From: Bacilli bacterium
GTDB taxonomy: Bacteria; Bacillota_I; Bacilli_A; RF39; UBA660
DNA: 64,000 bases
Reading direction: 5' to 3'
Assembly (NCBI GenBank): GCA_017404385.1
Contig: JAFRCK010000014.1
Coordinates: 82,588-146,587, forward strand
Shown here piece after piece: positions 26,534 to 34,639 of the stretch. Position 1 is the stretch's first letter; every line of letters starts with the position of its first letter. The notes under the pieces are model-generated. The model was given only the letters and a program-made list of their open reading frames with translations. It was not told the DNA's origin and searched no databases. Both the position numbers and the translations under genes were made by a program.

Positions 26534-27490
26534 CTATTTACGATAGTTTTTACATAACTCTTCTAAATCATTAATTATCTTTTCAACATCATCTTTATTC
26601 TTTAATCTAGCACCAGAAGCCATTGGATGGCCTCCTCCACCATACTTTTCTAATACTGTATGTATTTCTGGTCCTCTTGATCTAGCATTAACTTTAATAA
26701 GTTCATTTTTCCTATCTTCAGTAAATATTACCCATACTAATACTTCATTAATATTATTAAATGAGCCTATTACATTACCAGCTAATGCAGCGTCTCCACC
26801 AAATCTTTGAACTATTTCATCTGGTATAATTAAATAACCTAATCCACCTTCAGTAACAGTCATAGTTTGAGCTACATATCCCATAAATCTAACATCAATT
26901 AATGGTCTTGAATACAAATTATTATAAAGACTTGTTATATCTATTTTAGTATCTTGAATTAATTTAGATACAAGCATAAATGTTTTAGGTGATGTATAAT
27001 CATATAAAAATCTATTAGTATCTGATACAAGACCCATAAATAATTTTTCAGCTGCTTCCTTATTCATCTTTAATCTTGTTTCATATGTTAGTTCAATTAA
27101 CATTTGACAAACTGATGAAGCAGATGTATCAACCCATTTTAAATCTTCAAATTTTTCTATTGCTGGGTGATGATCTATCTTTATAACATATGCATAATCC
27201 CTTGGATTAGTAACACCATCTATTCTTTCTACGTTAGGTGTATCACATACTATTAATAATGAATCTTTTATTTCATTTTCATTAAGTTTATCCATTCTTC
27301 CCATATATTTAAATACTGAAGAATATACACCTATAACTGATACTTTCTTTTCAGGGAAAGTATTTAGAATAAGTTCTTTTAATCCCATAGTACTACCTAA
27401 AGCATCAGGATCAGCTCCTATATGTCTAGCTATAACTATCTTGTCATATTCCTTAATTTTTTTATATATTTCCTTATATAATTCTTTCAT
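26534..27490 (-). CDS. nrnA: DHH/DHHA1 phosphoesterase, NrnA-like
   Basis: A 318-residue two-domain phosphoesterase. DHH-domain motifs are ADPDALGS, IVCDTPN, KIDHHPAIE and DTNRFLYDYTS. The DHHA1 motif GGGHPMASGARLK is at the C-terminal end. NrnA-type enzymes degrade nanoRNAs, pAp and in some species cyclic dinucleotide products. No GdpP-type PAS/GGDEF part is present, which favours the NrnA group. The ribosome-binding site is weak. It lies 15 bases after the acetate kinase gene. Confidence 0.92.
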   Translation of the reverse strand: MKELYKEIYKKIKEYDKIVIARHIGADPDALGSTMGLKELILNTFPEKKVSVIGVYSSVFKYMGRMDKLNENEIKDSLLIVCDTPNVERIDGVTNPRDYAYVIKIDHHPAIEKFEDLKWVDTSASSVCQMLIELTYETRLKMNKEAAEKLFMGLVSDTNRFLYDYTSPKTFMLVSKLIQDTKIDITSLYNNLYSRPLIDVRFMGYVAQTMTVTEGGLGYLIIPDEIVQRFGGDAALAGNVIGSFNNINEVLVWVIFTEDRKNELIKVNARSRGPEIHTVLEKYGGGGHPMASGARLKNKDDVEKIINDLEELCKNYRK

Positions 27491-27505
27491 TTAATCACAT
27501 CGTTT

Positions 27506-28696
27506 CTATTTCATTAAATTTAAAGCATCTCTTGCCATCATTAATTCTTCATTAGTCGCAACTACATAAACAGGTATTTTAGAATTTTCAGTACTTATTT
27601 TACCTTCTTTACCTAATCTAGTTACGTCATTTAATTCTCTATCACATTCAAATCCTAAACAGTTTAATCTATCTACAACCATTCTTCTAATATGTGAAGC
27701 GTTTTCTCCAAGCCCAGCAGTAAATACTAATGCATCAACTTGTCCTTTTAATTCAACATAATATCTAGCAACATAATCTACTATTGAATTAACTAATATT
27801 TTATGCGCTAAATATGCTTGCTTATTACCAGCAGTAATCGCATCATCAACATCTCTCCAGTCATTTGATACTTTACTTAAACCTAGTAATCCACTCTTTT
27901 TATTTAATGCTGTATCTACTTCATCAAATGTCATACTTGCTTCACTCATCATATACTTAATAATTCCATAGTCTATATCACCACTTCTAGTACCCATGAC
28001 TACACCAGAATTAGGAGTAAATCCCATAGAAGTATCAATACATTTTCCTTTTTCAATAGCACTAATAGAAGCTCCTTGCCCTATATGACATATAATTGCA
28101 TTAACTTCTTCTTTATTTAATATTTTAGCTATTGTTTCAGCAACAAACTTATGACTTTGTCCATGGAACCCATATTTACGTACTTTATATTTTTCATACC
28201 ATTCATATGGTACTGGATAAATATATCTTTCTTTATCTATAGTTTGATGGAATGCTGTATCAAAACAACCTACTTGAACAGCTTTTGGAGCTTTTTCCAT
28301 AAAAGCTCTAACACACATAACGTTAGCTGGGACATGTAATGGAGCTAAGTCGGTAAAACTTTCAACTGCCTTCAACGACTCATCATCCAATATTACAGAA
28401 TTTGGATATTTATCTCCACCATGAACTAATCTATGCGCTACTGCTGATAAATCATCAAGTGAATCAATAACACTATTATCAAAACATTCTTGAATTAATA
28501 TTTCAACTGCATCACTATGACTATTAAGTGGTGCATTCTTTTTATATTTATTATCACTAGTTTCTATACTATAAAAACTATTTGCACTATCTCCTATTCT
28601 TTCAAATCTTCCAGAGATTATAACTTCTTCACTAGGCATTTCAAACATTTTAAATTTTAATGATGAACTACCTGCATTAACTGCTAAAACTTTCAT
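27506..28696 (-). CDS. ackA: Acetate kinase
   Basis: Acetate kinase converts acetyl phosphate and ADP to acetate and ATP. The 396 residues start MKVLAVNAGSSSLKFKMFEM. They contain VGCFDTAFHQ, RKYGFHGQSHKFVA, ICHIGQGASISAI and FTAGLGENASHIRRM, all diagnostic. I use the ATG at 28696 with GAGGTG upstream; the ORF could be extended ten codons but without support. Functional partner of the phosphoketolase four genes downstream on the same strand. Confidence 0.97.
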   Translation of the reverse strand: MKVLAVNAGSSSLKFKMFEMPSEEVIISGRFERIGDSANSFYSIETSDNKYKKNAPLNSHSDAVEILIQECFDNSVIDSLDDLSAVAHRLVHGGDKYPNSVILDDESLKAVESFTDLAPLHVPANVMCVRAFMEKAPKAVQVGCFDTAFHQTIDKERYIYPVPYEWYEKYKVRKYGFHGQSHKFVAETIAKILNKEEVNAIICHIGQGASISAIEKGKCIDTSMGFTPNSGVVMGTRSGDIDYGIIKYMMSEASMTFDEVDTALNKKSGLLGLSKVSNDWRDVDDAITAGNKQAYLAHKILVNSIVDYVARYYVELKGQVDALVFTAGLGENASHIRRMVVDRLNCLGFECDRELNDVTRLGKEGKISTENSKIPVYVVATNEELMMARDALNLMK

Positions 28697-28766
28697 TCTT
28701 TTCACCTCAAGAATATTATACACCAAAAGTTCTTGATTTTAAAACATTTTACCTTTTAAAATAATA

Positions 28767-28797
28767 AAAAAAGATGAATAAATTCATCTATTTTAAT
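28767..28797 (-). terminator. Terminator of the tail-anchored protein gene
   Basis: AGATGAATTTATTCATCT followed by T residues on minus. Confidence 0.75.
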
Positions 28798-29687
28798 TTC
28801 ATAACCAAATTAATTATTATAACTGCATATACTAATACAATTACTGTTAATACAAAGATATCAGCAAATCCAGCACTTGATGATACTCCTCCAGTTGATT
28901 CATCTTTAAATACATTTGGTTTTGGATTATTTTCAGGTTGTACTGGTGTATTAACCGGTACAGATACTGAACCATGTAATTCTTCTTTTATTTTATCTAT
29001 ATATGTTTTCATTAATGTACTTACCTGACCATCAGTATAATTAGCTTGATCAGAATACATTTTTGAAGCATCTAGATATAATTTAACATTATTAAATGAT
29101 TTTACTATTTTTTCATCTTCACTACTAGATCCATTAATTGGTGTTCCATTATATTTTCCATCTATATCGTACTTAGTTAAGTCTGTATCAAACTCATAAC
29201 CATTACGTATAGCTTTCTCTACTTCGTCCATAGTGTTTCTTGTTACCTTTTTTATTGCCTCTGTTATATCAATTAGACCTGTTGATGGATTAACAGCAAA
29301 TTTTTTTATTAAATTATTTAATCCTTCTTTATTTTTTAATTCATTTAATATTTTTATATCATTTAATGTTTCTTTACTTAAATCTTCTTTTTCAGTTAAT
29401 AATACTTGTTCTCTATTTTCAGGAACAATTTCAGCATTTACTACTGGTATAGATGCATTAACTTGTGGTGTTGGTGCACTTTGTGGATTTACAGTTGGTG
29501 CTGGATTAAACAAATCTATCAAATTCATTTCAGAAGTAATTGATTCTAATTTATCAACTGAAACATTTTTCTTTTGACCATTATATTCCAATACTACTTC
29601 ATTTGCTACTTGATCAATTCCCTTTATATATTTTTGAATAAATTGATTATTTTTATAATAGTTTAATACTCTAGTCTTAATATCCAT
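28788..29687 (-). CDS. Tail-anchored protein of unknown function
   Basis: A 299-residue protein: a basic/charged N terminus, a Pro/Asn/Thr-rich linker (residues 70-95), a helical middle, a second low-complexity linker, and one C-terminal membrane helix (about 275-296) followed by KLK. This layout places most of the protein in the cytoplasm. No family is recognised. The second ATG is used because AAGGCGGT abuts the first. Similar in build to the protein at 32,057. Confidence 0.65.
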   Translation of the reverse strand: MDIKTRVLNYYKNNQFIQKYIKGIDQVANEVVLEYNGQKKNVSVDKLESITSEMNLIDLFNPAPTVNPQSAPTPQVNASIPVVNAEIVPENREQVLLTEKEDLSKETLNDIKILNELKNKEGLNNLIKKFAVNPSTGLIDITEAIKKVTRNTMDEVEKAIRNGYEFDTDLTKYDIDGKYNGTPINGSSSEDEKIVKSFNNVKLYLDASKMYSDQANYTDGQVSTLMKTYIDKIKEELHGSVSVPVNTPVQPENNPKPNVFKDESTGGVSSSAGFADIFVLTVIVLVYAVIIINLVMKLK

Positions 29688-29751
29688 ACTCATACCGCCT
29701 TATTTTATATAATTATATCATATCAACACTTAAAATAAAATATAATTTTAC

Positions 29752-29780
29752 AAAAAAGTAGACTATTTGTCTACTTTTTT
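29752..29780 (-). terminator. Terminator of the Ser/Arg/Lys-rich gene
   Basis: AAGTAGACAAATAGTCTACTT followed by T residues on minus. Confidence 0.75.
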
Positions 29781-29782
29781 AA

Positions 29783-29935
29783 CTAATTACTAGTTCTTCT
29801 AGAAGAATTCTTTTTACTAGTAGAATTACTTGATCTACTAGACTTATTTGAACTAGTTCTCTTTGATTGTCTTGAAGAACTTTTAGTAGAATTTCTAGAT
29901 TTAGAATCACACGATTTCTTTGATGTACGTGCCAT
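29783..29935 (-). CDS. 50-residue Ser/Arg/Lys-rich basic protein
   Basis: The protein begins MARTSKKSCDSKSRNSTKSS and continues in the same style. Nearly half of its residues are Ser, most others are Lys, Arg, Thr or Asn, and it has one Cys and no hydrophobic core. Such composition suggests a disordered nucleic-acid- or polyanion-binding protein; a spore or nucleoid role is only a guess. AGGTGG precedes the ATG at 29935, and a terminator follows the stop immediately, which supports a real gene. The sequence is low in complexity, so homology searches will be weak. Confidence 0.6.
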   Translation of the reverse strand: MARTSKKSCDSKSRNSTKSSSRQSKRTSSNKSSRSSNSTSKKNSSRRTSN

Positions 29936-29981
29936 TATTCCACCTACTTTCTTTTTATAGAAGATGTTTTAAAAATTAAAT

Positions 29982-30035
29982 CTATTTTATTATATATAAT
30001 ACTATTCTTCTTATATTTATTTCTAGATTTTTCAT
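29982..30035 (-). CDS. Possible 17-residue leader or micro-peptide
   Basis: The peptide MKNLEINIRRIVLYIIK follows AGGAGATGATTTT in the gap before the Ser/Arg/Lys-rich gene. It might be a leader peptide of that gene, or chance. The rest of the 29,936-30,104 gap shows only a terminator. Confidence 0.25.
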   Translation of the reverse strand: MKNLEINIRRIVLYIIK

Positions 30036-30092
30036 AAAATCATCTCCTACATTATTATTGTTTACAATTATTGAATAATAATACTAGAAATA

Positions 30093-30120
30093 AAAAAACA
30101 ATGATTAATTATCATTGTTT
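30093..30120 (-). terminator. Terminator of the DUF1292-like gene
   Basis: AACAATGATAATTAATCATTGTT followed by T residues on minus, overlapping the gene end. Confidence 0.75.
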
Positions 30121-31010
30121 TGTAATACGCTTAGAATACCATCCATTTTCTTTTGAACACCATTTAATTGTTCTTCAAGAACTTGGCTTTTCTTAACAAT
30201 TTCTTCCTTTTCATTACTTAAAGTTAATGCTTCTTTTTGTTTTTCAAATAAATCAAATTTAGTTTTTGATAATTCTTCTTCTAATTCTTCTATATGCTTT
30301 TGTTGTTTAGCATAAACATCTAATAATACTGGTTCTACGTCCTTTTTGAATTTTTCTTCGTAATCAACTCTTATATTTCTAGATTCATATGTAGGAGTCT
30401 TTGGTTCTTCTCTAACTGGAGCTGATTCAACTGGCTTTGGTGTTATGATTGGAGTTTCTTTAACAGTTTCCATTGCTGCTTGTATATTTTTATTTCTAGC
30501 TTGTAATTCTTCAAAAGTAGGAATTTTTATTGTTTTTTCTAATTCTGGTTCTGGAGTTTTAACTGGTTCTTCAACTATTGGTTCATATGCTGGAATCTCT
30601 AATTCTGGTTCAGCCACCACTTCATTTTCTTCAGAATATTTACTTGCTAATACGTTAGCAAATTTTTCAGAAACTAATAATTTTTTTGCTTTTCTAATAG
30701 AAATTTCTTCTCCAATTATTCTATAATCACATTTTATTGTTTCTGGAAAAGATTCATTTTCATCTCTAGCTAATGTTTTTAATATTGTTTTAATATCATT
30801 CCATTCATCATCAGATGATATTTCTCTATAAGAAAAAATTCCATTATCATCTACAATACCAGAAACATATATTTTTATCATTCCATCATCATTATATTCA
30901 TCATAAGTATATGTTAAATAACTTTTTCCACTATTTAAAGTGAATTTTGATAAAGCTCTAGCATCAACTCTTATACCATCTTCATTTATTACGTAAAATT
31001 TGTTATCCAT
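30105..31010 (-). CDS. DUF1292-like N-terminal domain with long coiled coil
   Basis: A 301-residue cytosolic protein. Residues 25-80 (YLTYTYDEYNDDGMIKIYVS, YREISSDDEWNDIKTIL) resemble the YrzB-like DUF1292 domain. A Glu/Pro/Thr-rich linker follows at 130-210. The last 70 residues form a coiled coil (LLDVYAKQQKHIEELEEELSK). The combination is not one I know. AGGTG precedes the ATG. It is downstream of YutD and YunB genes on the same strand. Confidence 0.6.
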   Translation of the reverse strand: MDNKFYVINEDGIRVDARALSKFTLNSGKSYLTYTYDEYNDDGMIKIYVSGIVDDNGIFSYREISSDDEWNDIKTILKTLARDENESFPETIKCDYRIIGEEISIRKAKKLLVSEKFANVLASKYSEENEVVAEPELEIPAYEPIVEEPVKTPEPELEKTIKIPTFEELQARNKNIQAAMETVKETPIITPKPVESAPVREEPKTPTYESRNIRVDYEEKFKKDVEPVLLDVYAKQQKHIEELEEELSKTKFDLFEKQKEALTLSNEKEEIVKKSQVLEEQLNGVQKKMDGILSVLQNNDN

Positions 31011-31044
31011 TTAATTACACCTCATTTACTATATAGAAATTATA

Positions 31045-31332
31045 TCATACTATTATCCTTTTAGCAACAAAATATTTGCATCCAAAAGCACAATTCTCCT
31101 CTAAATACTTATCCAAATTACCTATCTTATTAATTTTTGTTGATTTTTTATTATTATCTTCATAAAAACCTTTTAATCTTAATTTCCCGTAGGACCAATC
31201 TCCCACTATATAATCAAATTCTTTAAAGTAATCTGTATATCTATTTATAAATTCTTCTTTAACATAACCTTCTCTATTATCTTTTATTATTTCATATTTG
31301 TTTTTATCTTCCATTTCAACTATTGTTTTCAT
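31045..31332 (-). CDS. yutD: YutD-like domain protein (DUF1027)
   Basis: A 95-residue protein with the family core NREGYVKEEFINRYTDYFKE, FDYIVGDWSYGKLRLKGFY and a C-terminal YLEENCAFGCKYFVAKRI. YutD proteins are small cytosolic proteins of unknown role, widely present in Firmicutes. The yutD/yunB neighbourhood is like that of B. subtilis. The ATG at 31332 follows GTTGGTG. Confidence 0.88.
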   Translation of the reverse strand: MKTIVEMEDKNKYEIIKDNREGYVKEEFINRYTDYFKEFDYIVGDWSYGKLRLKGFYEDNNKKSTKINKIGNLDKYLEENCAFGCKYFVAKRIIV

Positions 31333-31363
31333 AATATCACCAACTTAATTATATCATATTCTA

Positions 31364-32008
31364 TTAATTATATGAAGATAATAATGAAGAAACATTTCCC
31401 TCAACTATCTTTATAGAAATAGGAACTTCATTAACTATTTTGATTTGTTCTACTCTAAGTGGCACTAATATTTCTACATTAGCTTCAATTTTAATAGATA
31501 TCTCTACTAATGCACTATTCATACCATATTCTTTAACTCTAGTCTTCAAACTAGTCAAAACATTACCAACTAAATTGAGCCTTACTGGTACCTTTGGACC
31601 TAAGTTCTCTAAGAATAGATTATTTGTTACCATACCCATTGGTATTCTTGTTATTATATTATCCTTCTTTTTGGATAGAATATCAAAATTTTTAATAACA
31701 GTTTTAGATGCAACTCCTAATACTTCATTAACTACTTTAGTATTATAGTTTATCATTTCTATGTTACCATTATTATCTTTATCTAATTCAAATATATTAT
31801 TCTTATCTAGAACTCTGACTACTTCATCACTAACATTTTTACTTACTATATCTATACCTATTTTTTTACTTTCTATTTTAGCGTATTTAATTAAACTAAT
31901 CGATATCTTTTTATCATATAAATATAATAAAAAGAAAGAAAAAACTATTACTAATAATATTATTACTATTATTATATTCTTTCTATTATGTTTTTTCTTT
32001 AACTTCAT
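31364..32008 (-). CDS. yunB: YunB-like sporulation protein
   Basis: A 214-residue protein with an N-terminal membrane anchor (residues 13-33). Its outer domain carries the family motifs IPMGMVTNNLFLENLGPKVP, VRLNLVGNVLTSLKTRVKEY and VEILVPLRVEQIKIVNEVPI. YunB is made in the mother cell of B. subtilis under SigE and is needed for normal spore formation. Its presence hints at sporulation ancestry. The ATG at 32008 follows AGGTG. Confidence 0.85.
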   Translation of the reverse strand: MKLKKKHNRKNIIIVIILLVIVFSFFLLYLYDKKISISLIKYAKIESKKIGIDIVSKNVSDEVVRVLDKNNIFELDKDNNGNIEMINYNTKVVNEVLGVASKTVIKNFDILSKKKDNIITRIPMGMVTNNLFLENLGPKVPVRLNLVGNVLTSLKTRVKEYGMNSALVEISIKIEANVEILVPLRVEQIKIVNEVPISIKIVEGNVSSLLSSYN

Positions 32009-32056
32009 ATTATTCACCTAGTAAATAATATGAAAAAAAATAGAAGATTATCTCTT

Positions 32057-32848
32057 CTATTTAAGTACGTAATTTGTTACTACATAATAGGCAGCTAGAC
32101 CTATAGCTACTACTAATAAGAATATTAATACTTTAATAAACTTATTAGTGCTAGATAAATGTTCTTTTAAGCTATCTTCAGTAACAAAATCCCTTTTATC
32201 AAACATAAAAGTATTAGTATTATATTCAGTTGTTGTATCTTGATTAGTATATTCATCTTCTAAAACTTCTGGTTCTTCTTTTTCTACTTTTTTAACATCT
32301 AAAGAACCTGTCTTAAATTTATTAGCTTCAGTTGTTAAATCTTTATAAGCATCCTTTTTTGGTTTTCCATCATCAACAGTTGTTAATGTATTCATAATAT
32401 CAAGAAGTTCAGTTTCTTCTTGTAATAATTTATCATAAACTTGTCTCGTTTTAGCTAGTTCTTCTTCTATAGTAATATCTTTATCATAAGTCTTTCTATT
32501 TGTTTTACTTTTTTCACTAGCTTCCTCTAATATATCTCTTTTACTTTTAGCTTCTTTTAATACTTCATTTATATCGTATACTTTTTCATCTACTTCTTCA
32601 TTTAATATCTTTAAATCGTTATAGAAATCTAATGTAGGTCTTGCATTTTTTCTTTCTTCTTTATATTCTTGTTTATCAATAATTTCTTTAATTTTATTAA
32701 TATCTACTTCTTTAGAGTCATCTAAAACCACTGAATTATTATATTCAGTATTAGTATATAAATCATCATATAATTGTCTATTTCTACTACTTCTACTAGT
32801 AGTAATATTAGAATCATTGGATTTATATTTATCCATTCTAGAATTCAA
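32057..32848 (-). CDS. Tail-anchored coiled-coil protein of unknown function
   Basis: A 263-residue, highly charged protein with coiled coils (DINKIKEIIDKQEYKEERK, EEELAKTRQVYDKLLQEETE) and one C-terminal membrane helix (about 237-258). I favour the TTG at 32848, six bases after AGGTGA; an ATG at 32836 has no ribosome-binding site. No family is recognised. The C-terminal anchor and linkers resemble the protein at 28,788; both may act at the membrane in division or envelope work (inference). Confidence 0.6.
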   Translation of the reverse strand: MNSRMDKYKSNDSNITTSRSSRNRQLYDDLYTNTEYNNSVVLDDSKEVDINKIKEIIDKQEYKEERKNARPTLDFYNDLKILNEEVDEKVYDINEVLKEAKSKRDILEEASEKSKTNRKTYDKDITIEEELAKTRQVYDKLLQEETELLDIMNTLTTVDDGKPKKDAYKDLTTEANKFKTGSLDVKKVEKEEPEVLEDEYTNQDTTTEYNTNTFMFDKRDFVTEDSLKEHLSSTNKFIKVLIFLLVVAIGLAAYYVVTNYVLK

Positions 32849-32955
32849 GCGCAATCACCTACTTTACTCTATATATAAAATAATAACACATTTTTTTATT
32901 TTTTTAAATAATTTTATATAATTTTATAGTATAATAAGTTTTAAGGAGTGATAAT

Positions 32956-33147
32956 ATGGCTAATTTTAAGGTAGACCAAGACAAATGTTTAAGATGTGGT
33001 ATGTGTACTGGTACCGCAATGGATATTTTTGAATTTGATGATGAAGGAAATATCAAAGTTAATAATGAACAAATAAATGATGAAAATATTGATGAAGTAA
33101 ACGAAGCAATGAATAATTGCCCAGTTGGAGCTATTTCAGAAGAATAA
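32956..33147 (+). CDS. fer: Ferredoxin, single [4Fe-4S] cluster
   Basis: A 63-residue ferredoxin with cluster ligands Cys11, Cys14, Cys17 (CLRCGMC) and Cys55 (NCPVGAI). It is acidic, as expected for an electron carrier. AAGGAGTG precedes the ATG. A bidirectional terminator separates it from rluB. No redox partner gene is adjacent. Confidence 0.95.
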   Translation: MANFKVDQDKCLRCGMCTGTAMDIFEFDDEGNIKVNNEQINDENIDEVNEAMNNCPVGAISEE

Positions 33148-33148
33148 A

Positions 33149-33180
33149 AAATAGGAATTATAAAATTCCTATTTTTTTAT
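33149..33180. terminator. Bidirectional terminator between ferredoxin and rluB
   Basis: AAATAGGAATT, short loop, AATTCCTATTT with T/A runs on both sides. Confidence 0.85.
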
Positions 33181-33885
33181 TAATGAATATAATACTTTTA
33201 TTTCTTTTATGGATAATTCTTTATACTTTCCAGATGCTAAATTACCTAATCTTAAAGAACCATAACCAGTTCTTTTTAATTTTAGAACATCTAAATTAAA
33301 ATGTTCAAACATTTTTCTAACCTCATGATTCTTACCTTCATGAATAGTTATTTCTATAAAACTAATATTTGAATTCTTATCAATAGATTTAACTCTTACT
33401 TTATCTGGTACACATTTATGTTTATCAATTACAATTCCTTTTTTTAATTCATCTAATTCATCTCTAGATAAAATACCATTTACTTTAGCTAAATAAATTT
33501 TTTGTATTCTATTACTAGGTTTCATCATAGCATTTGCAAATTCACCATCATTTGTTAATAATATTAAACCAGTTGTATCATAATCTAATCTACCTATTGG
33601 ATATATTCTAGTATCTATATCAAAATAATCAAGTACTGTTTTTCTACCTTTATCATCACTAGTAGTTGTAACAACTTCCCTTGGTTTATTAAACATAAAA
33701 TATCTTTTTTCTTGTTTAACAAGAATATCTTCACCTATTCTAATTTCATCACTAGAATTTACTTTTGAACCAAGTTCTGTTATCTTTTTACCATTAACAA
33801 AAACTTTTCCTTTAACAATTAATTCTTCTGCCTTTCTTCTAGAACAATATCCAAGATCGGCAATTGCCTTTTGTAATCTAATCAC
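33169..33885 (-). CDS. rluB: 23S rRNA pseudouridine synthase RluB-type
   Basis: A 238-residue enzyme that isomerises a uridine of 23S rRNA. An N-terminal S4 domain (RLQKAIADLGYCSRRKAEELI) is followed by the RsuA/RluB catalytic core with GRLDYDTTGLILLTNDG, where the Asp of RLDYDT is the catalytic residue. I use the GTG at 33885, six bases from GGGGTG. Typical length. Confidence 0.95.
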   Translation of the reverse strand: MIRLQKAIADLGYCSRRKAEELIVKGKVFVNGKKITELGSKVNSSDEIRIGEDILVKQEKRYFMFNKPREVVTTTSDDKGRKTVLDYFDIDTRIYPIGRLDYDTTGLILLTNDGEFANAMMKPSNRIQKIYLAKVNGILSRDELDELKKGIVIDKHKCVPDKVRVKSIDKNSNISFIEITIHEGKNHEVRKMFEHFNLDVLKLKRTGYGSLRLGNLASGKYKELSIKEIKVLYSLIKK

Positions 33886-33940
33886 ATAAATCACCCCAAA
33901 ATCTTAAATGAGTATATCATATTTAAATAAATTAATCAAA

Positions 33941-34639
33941 TTAAAAACCAAAGATTGTTTTTTTCTTATAATTCTTATCTATATATAAAGGTTCTCTATG
34001 TATCTCTTTATCATTAAATTTAACACTTATATAACCTAATTTATCTTCTTTTCTATCTATTATTGCTTCTGTACTAATATTTTTATATTCACCTTGTTTT
34101 AACAAATAATAATAGTTATTTTTCACATATACATTATTATATCCTTTTATCTTTAAATTTTTTTTATTAATAATTAAATACTTCTTATATGTATCAAAAC
34201 CATATTCATATAATCTTTTATGTGTATTAAAATCATCACTATCTACAAAAGTAACAGCAATTAAATTAACGTCAGATTTAGTTGCCGATGTAACTAATGT
34301 TCTTTTTGCCTTTTCAGTATAACCTGTTTTACCACCAGTAGCATATTTATATGAAAACAATAATTTATTCTTATTTGTCCAAGAATAATAATTTTTGTTA
34401 GTTTCTACATTTATTTTTTTAGTACTATCTATCTCTCTAAAATCATATAAATTATTTGCGTATTTCATAAGTAATGCCATATCATATACTGTAGAATAGT
34501 TTTCTTCACCTGATTCATCTAAGCCATGACTATTTTCAAAAACAGTATCTTTCATACCAATTTTTTTAGCCTTTATATTCATTTTTTTTATAAATGTATC
34601 ATGTCCACCTAAATAATTTTCAATTGCAATAGCAGCATC
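33941..34639 (-). pseudogene. dacA: D-Ala-D-Ala carboxypeptidase (dacA-type), 3' part, cut by element insertion
   Basis: About 233 C-terminal codons of a low-molecular-weight penicillin-binding protein: DAAIAIENYLGG, AKKIGMKDTVFENSHGLDE, the KTG box in YATGGKTGYTEKAKRTLV, and a C-terminal domain. The SxxK nucleophile region and the first half of SxN are missing: the codons before DAA are element sequence (CTHQ/SVHTR). The ORF appears to begin at 34708 inside the integrase gene with MCLIQKMTLLILINFCC, an accidental start. The missing N-terminal part is expected at the other end of the element beyond 64,000. A complete gene would make a membrane-linked peptidoglycan carboxypeptidase. Confidence 0.88.
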
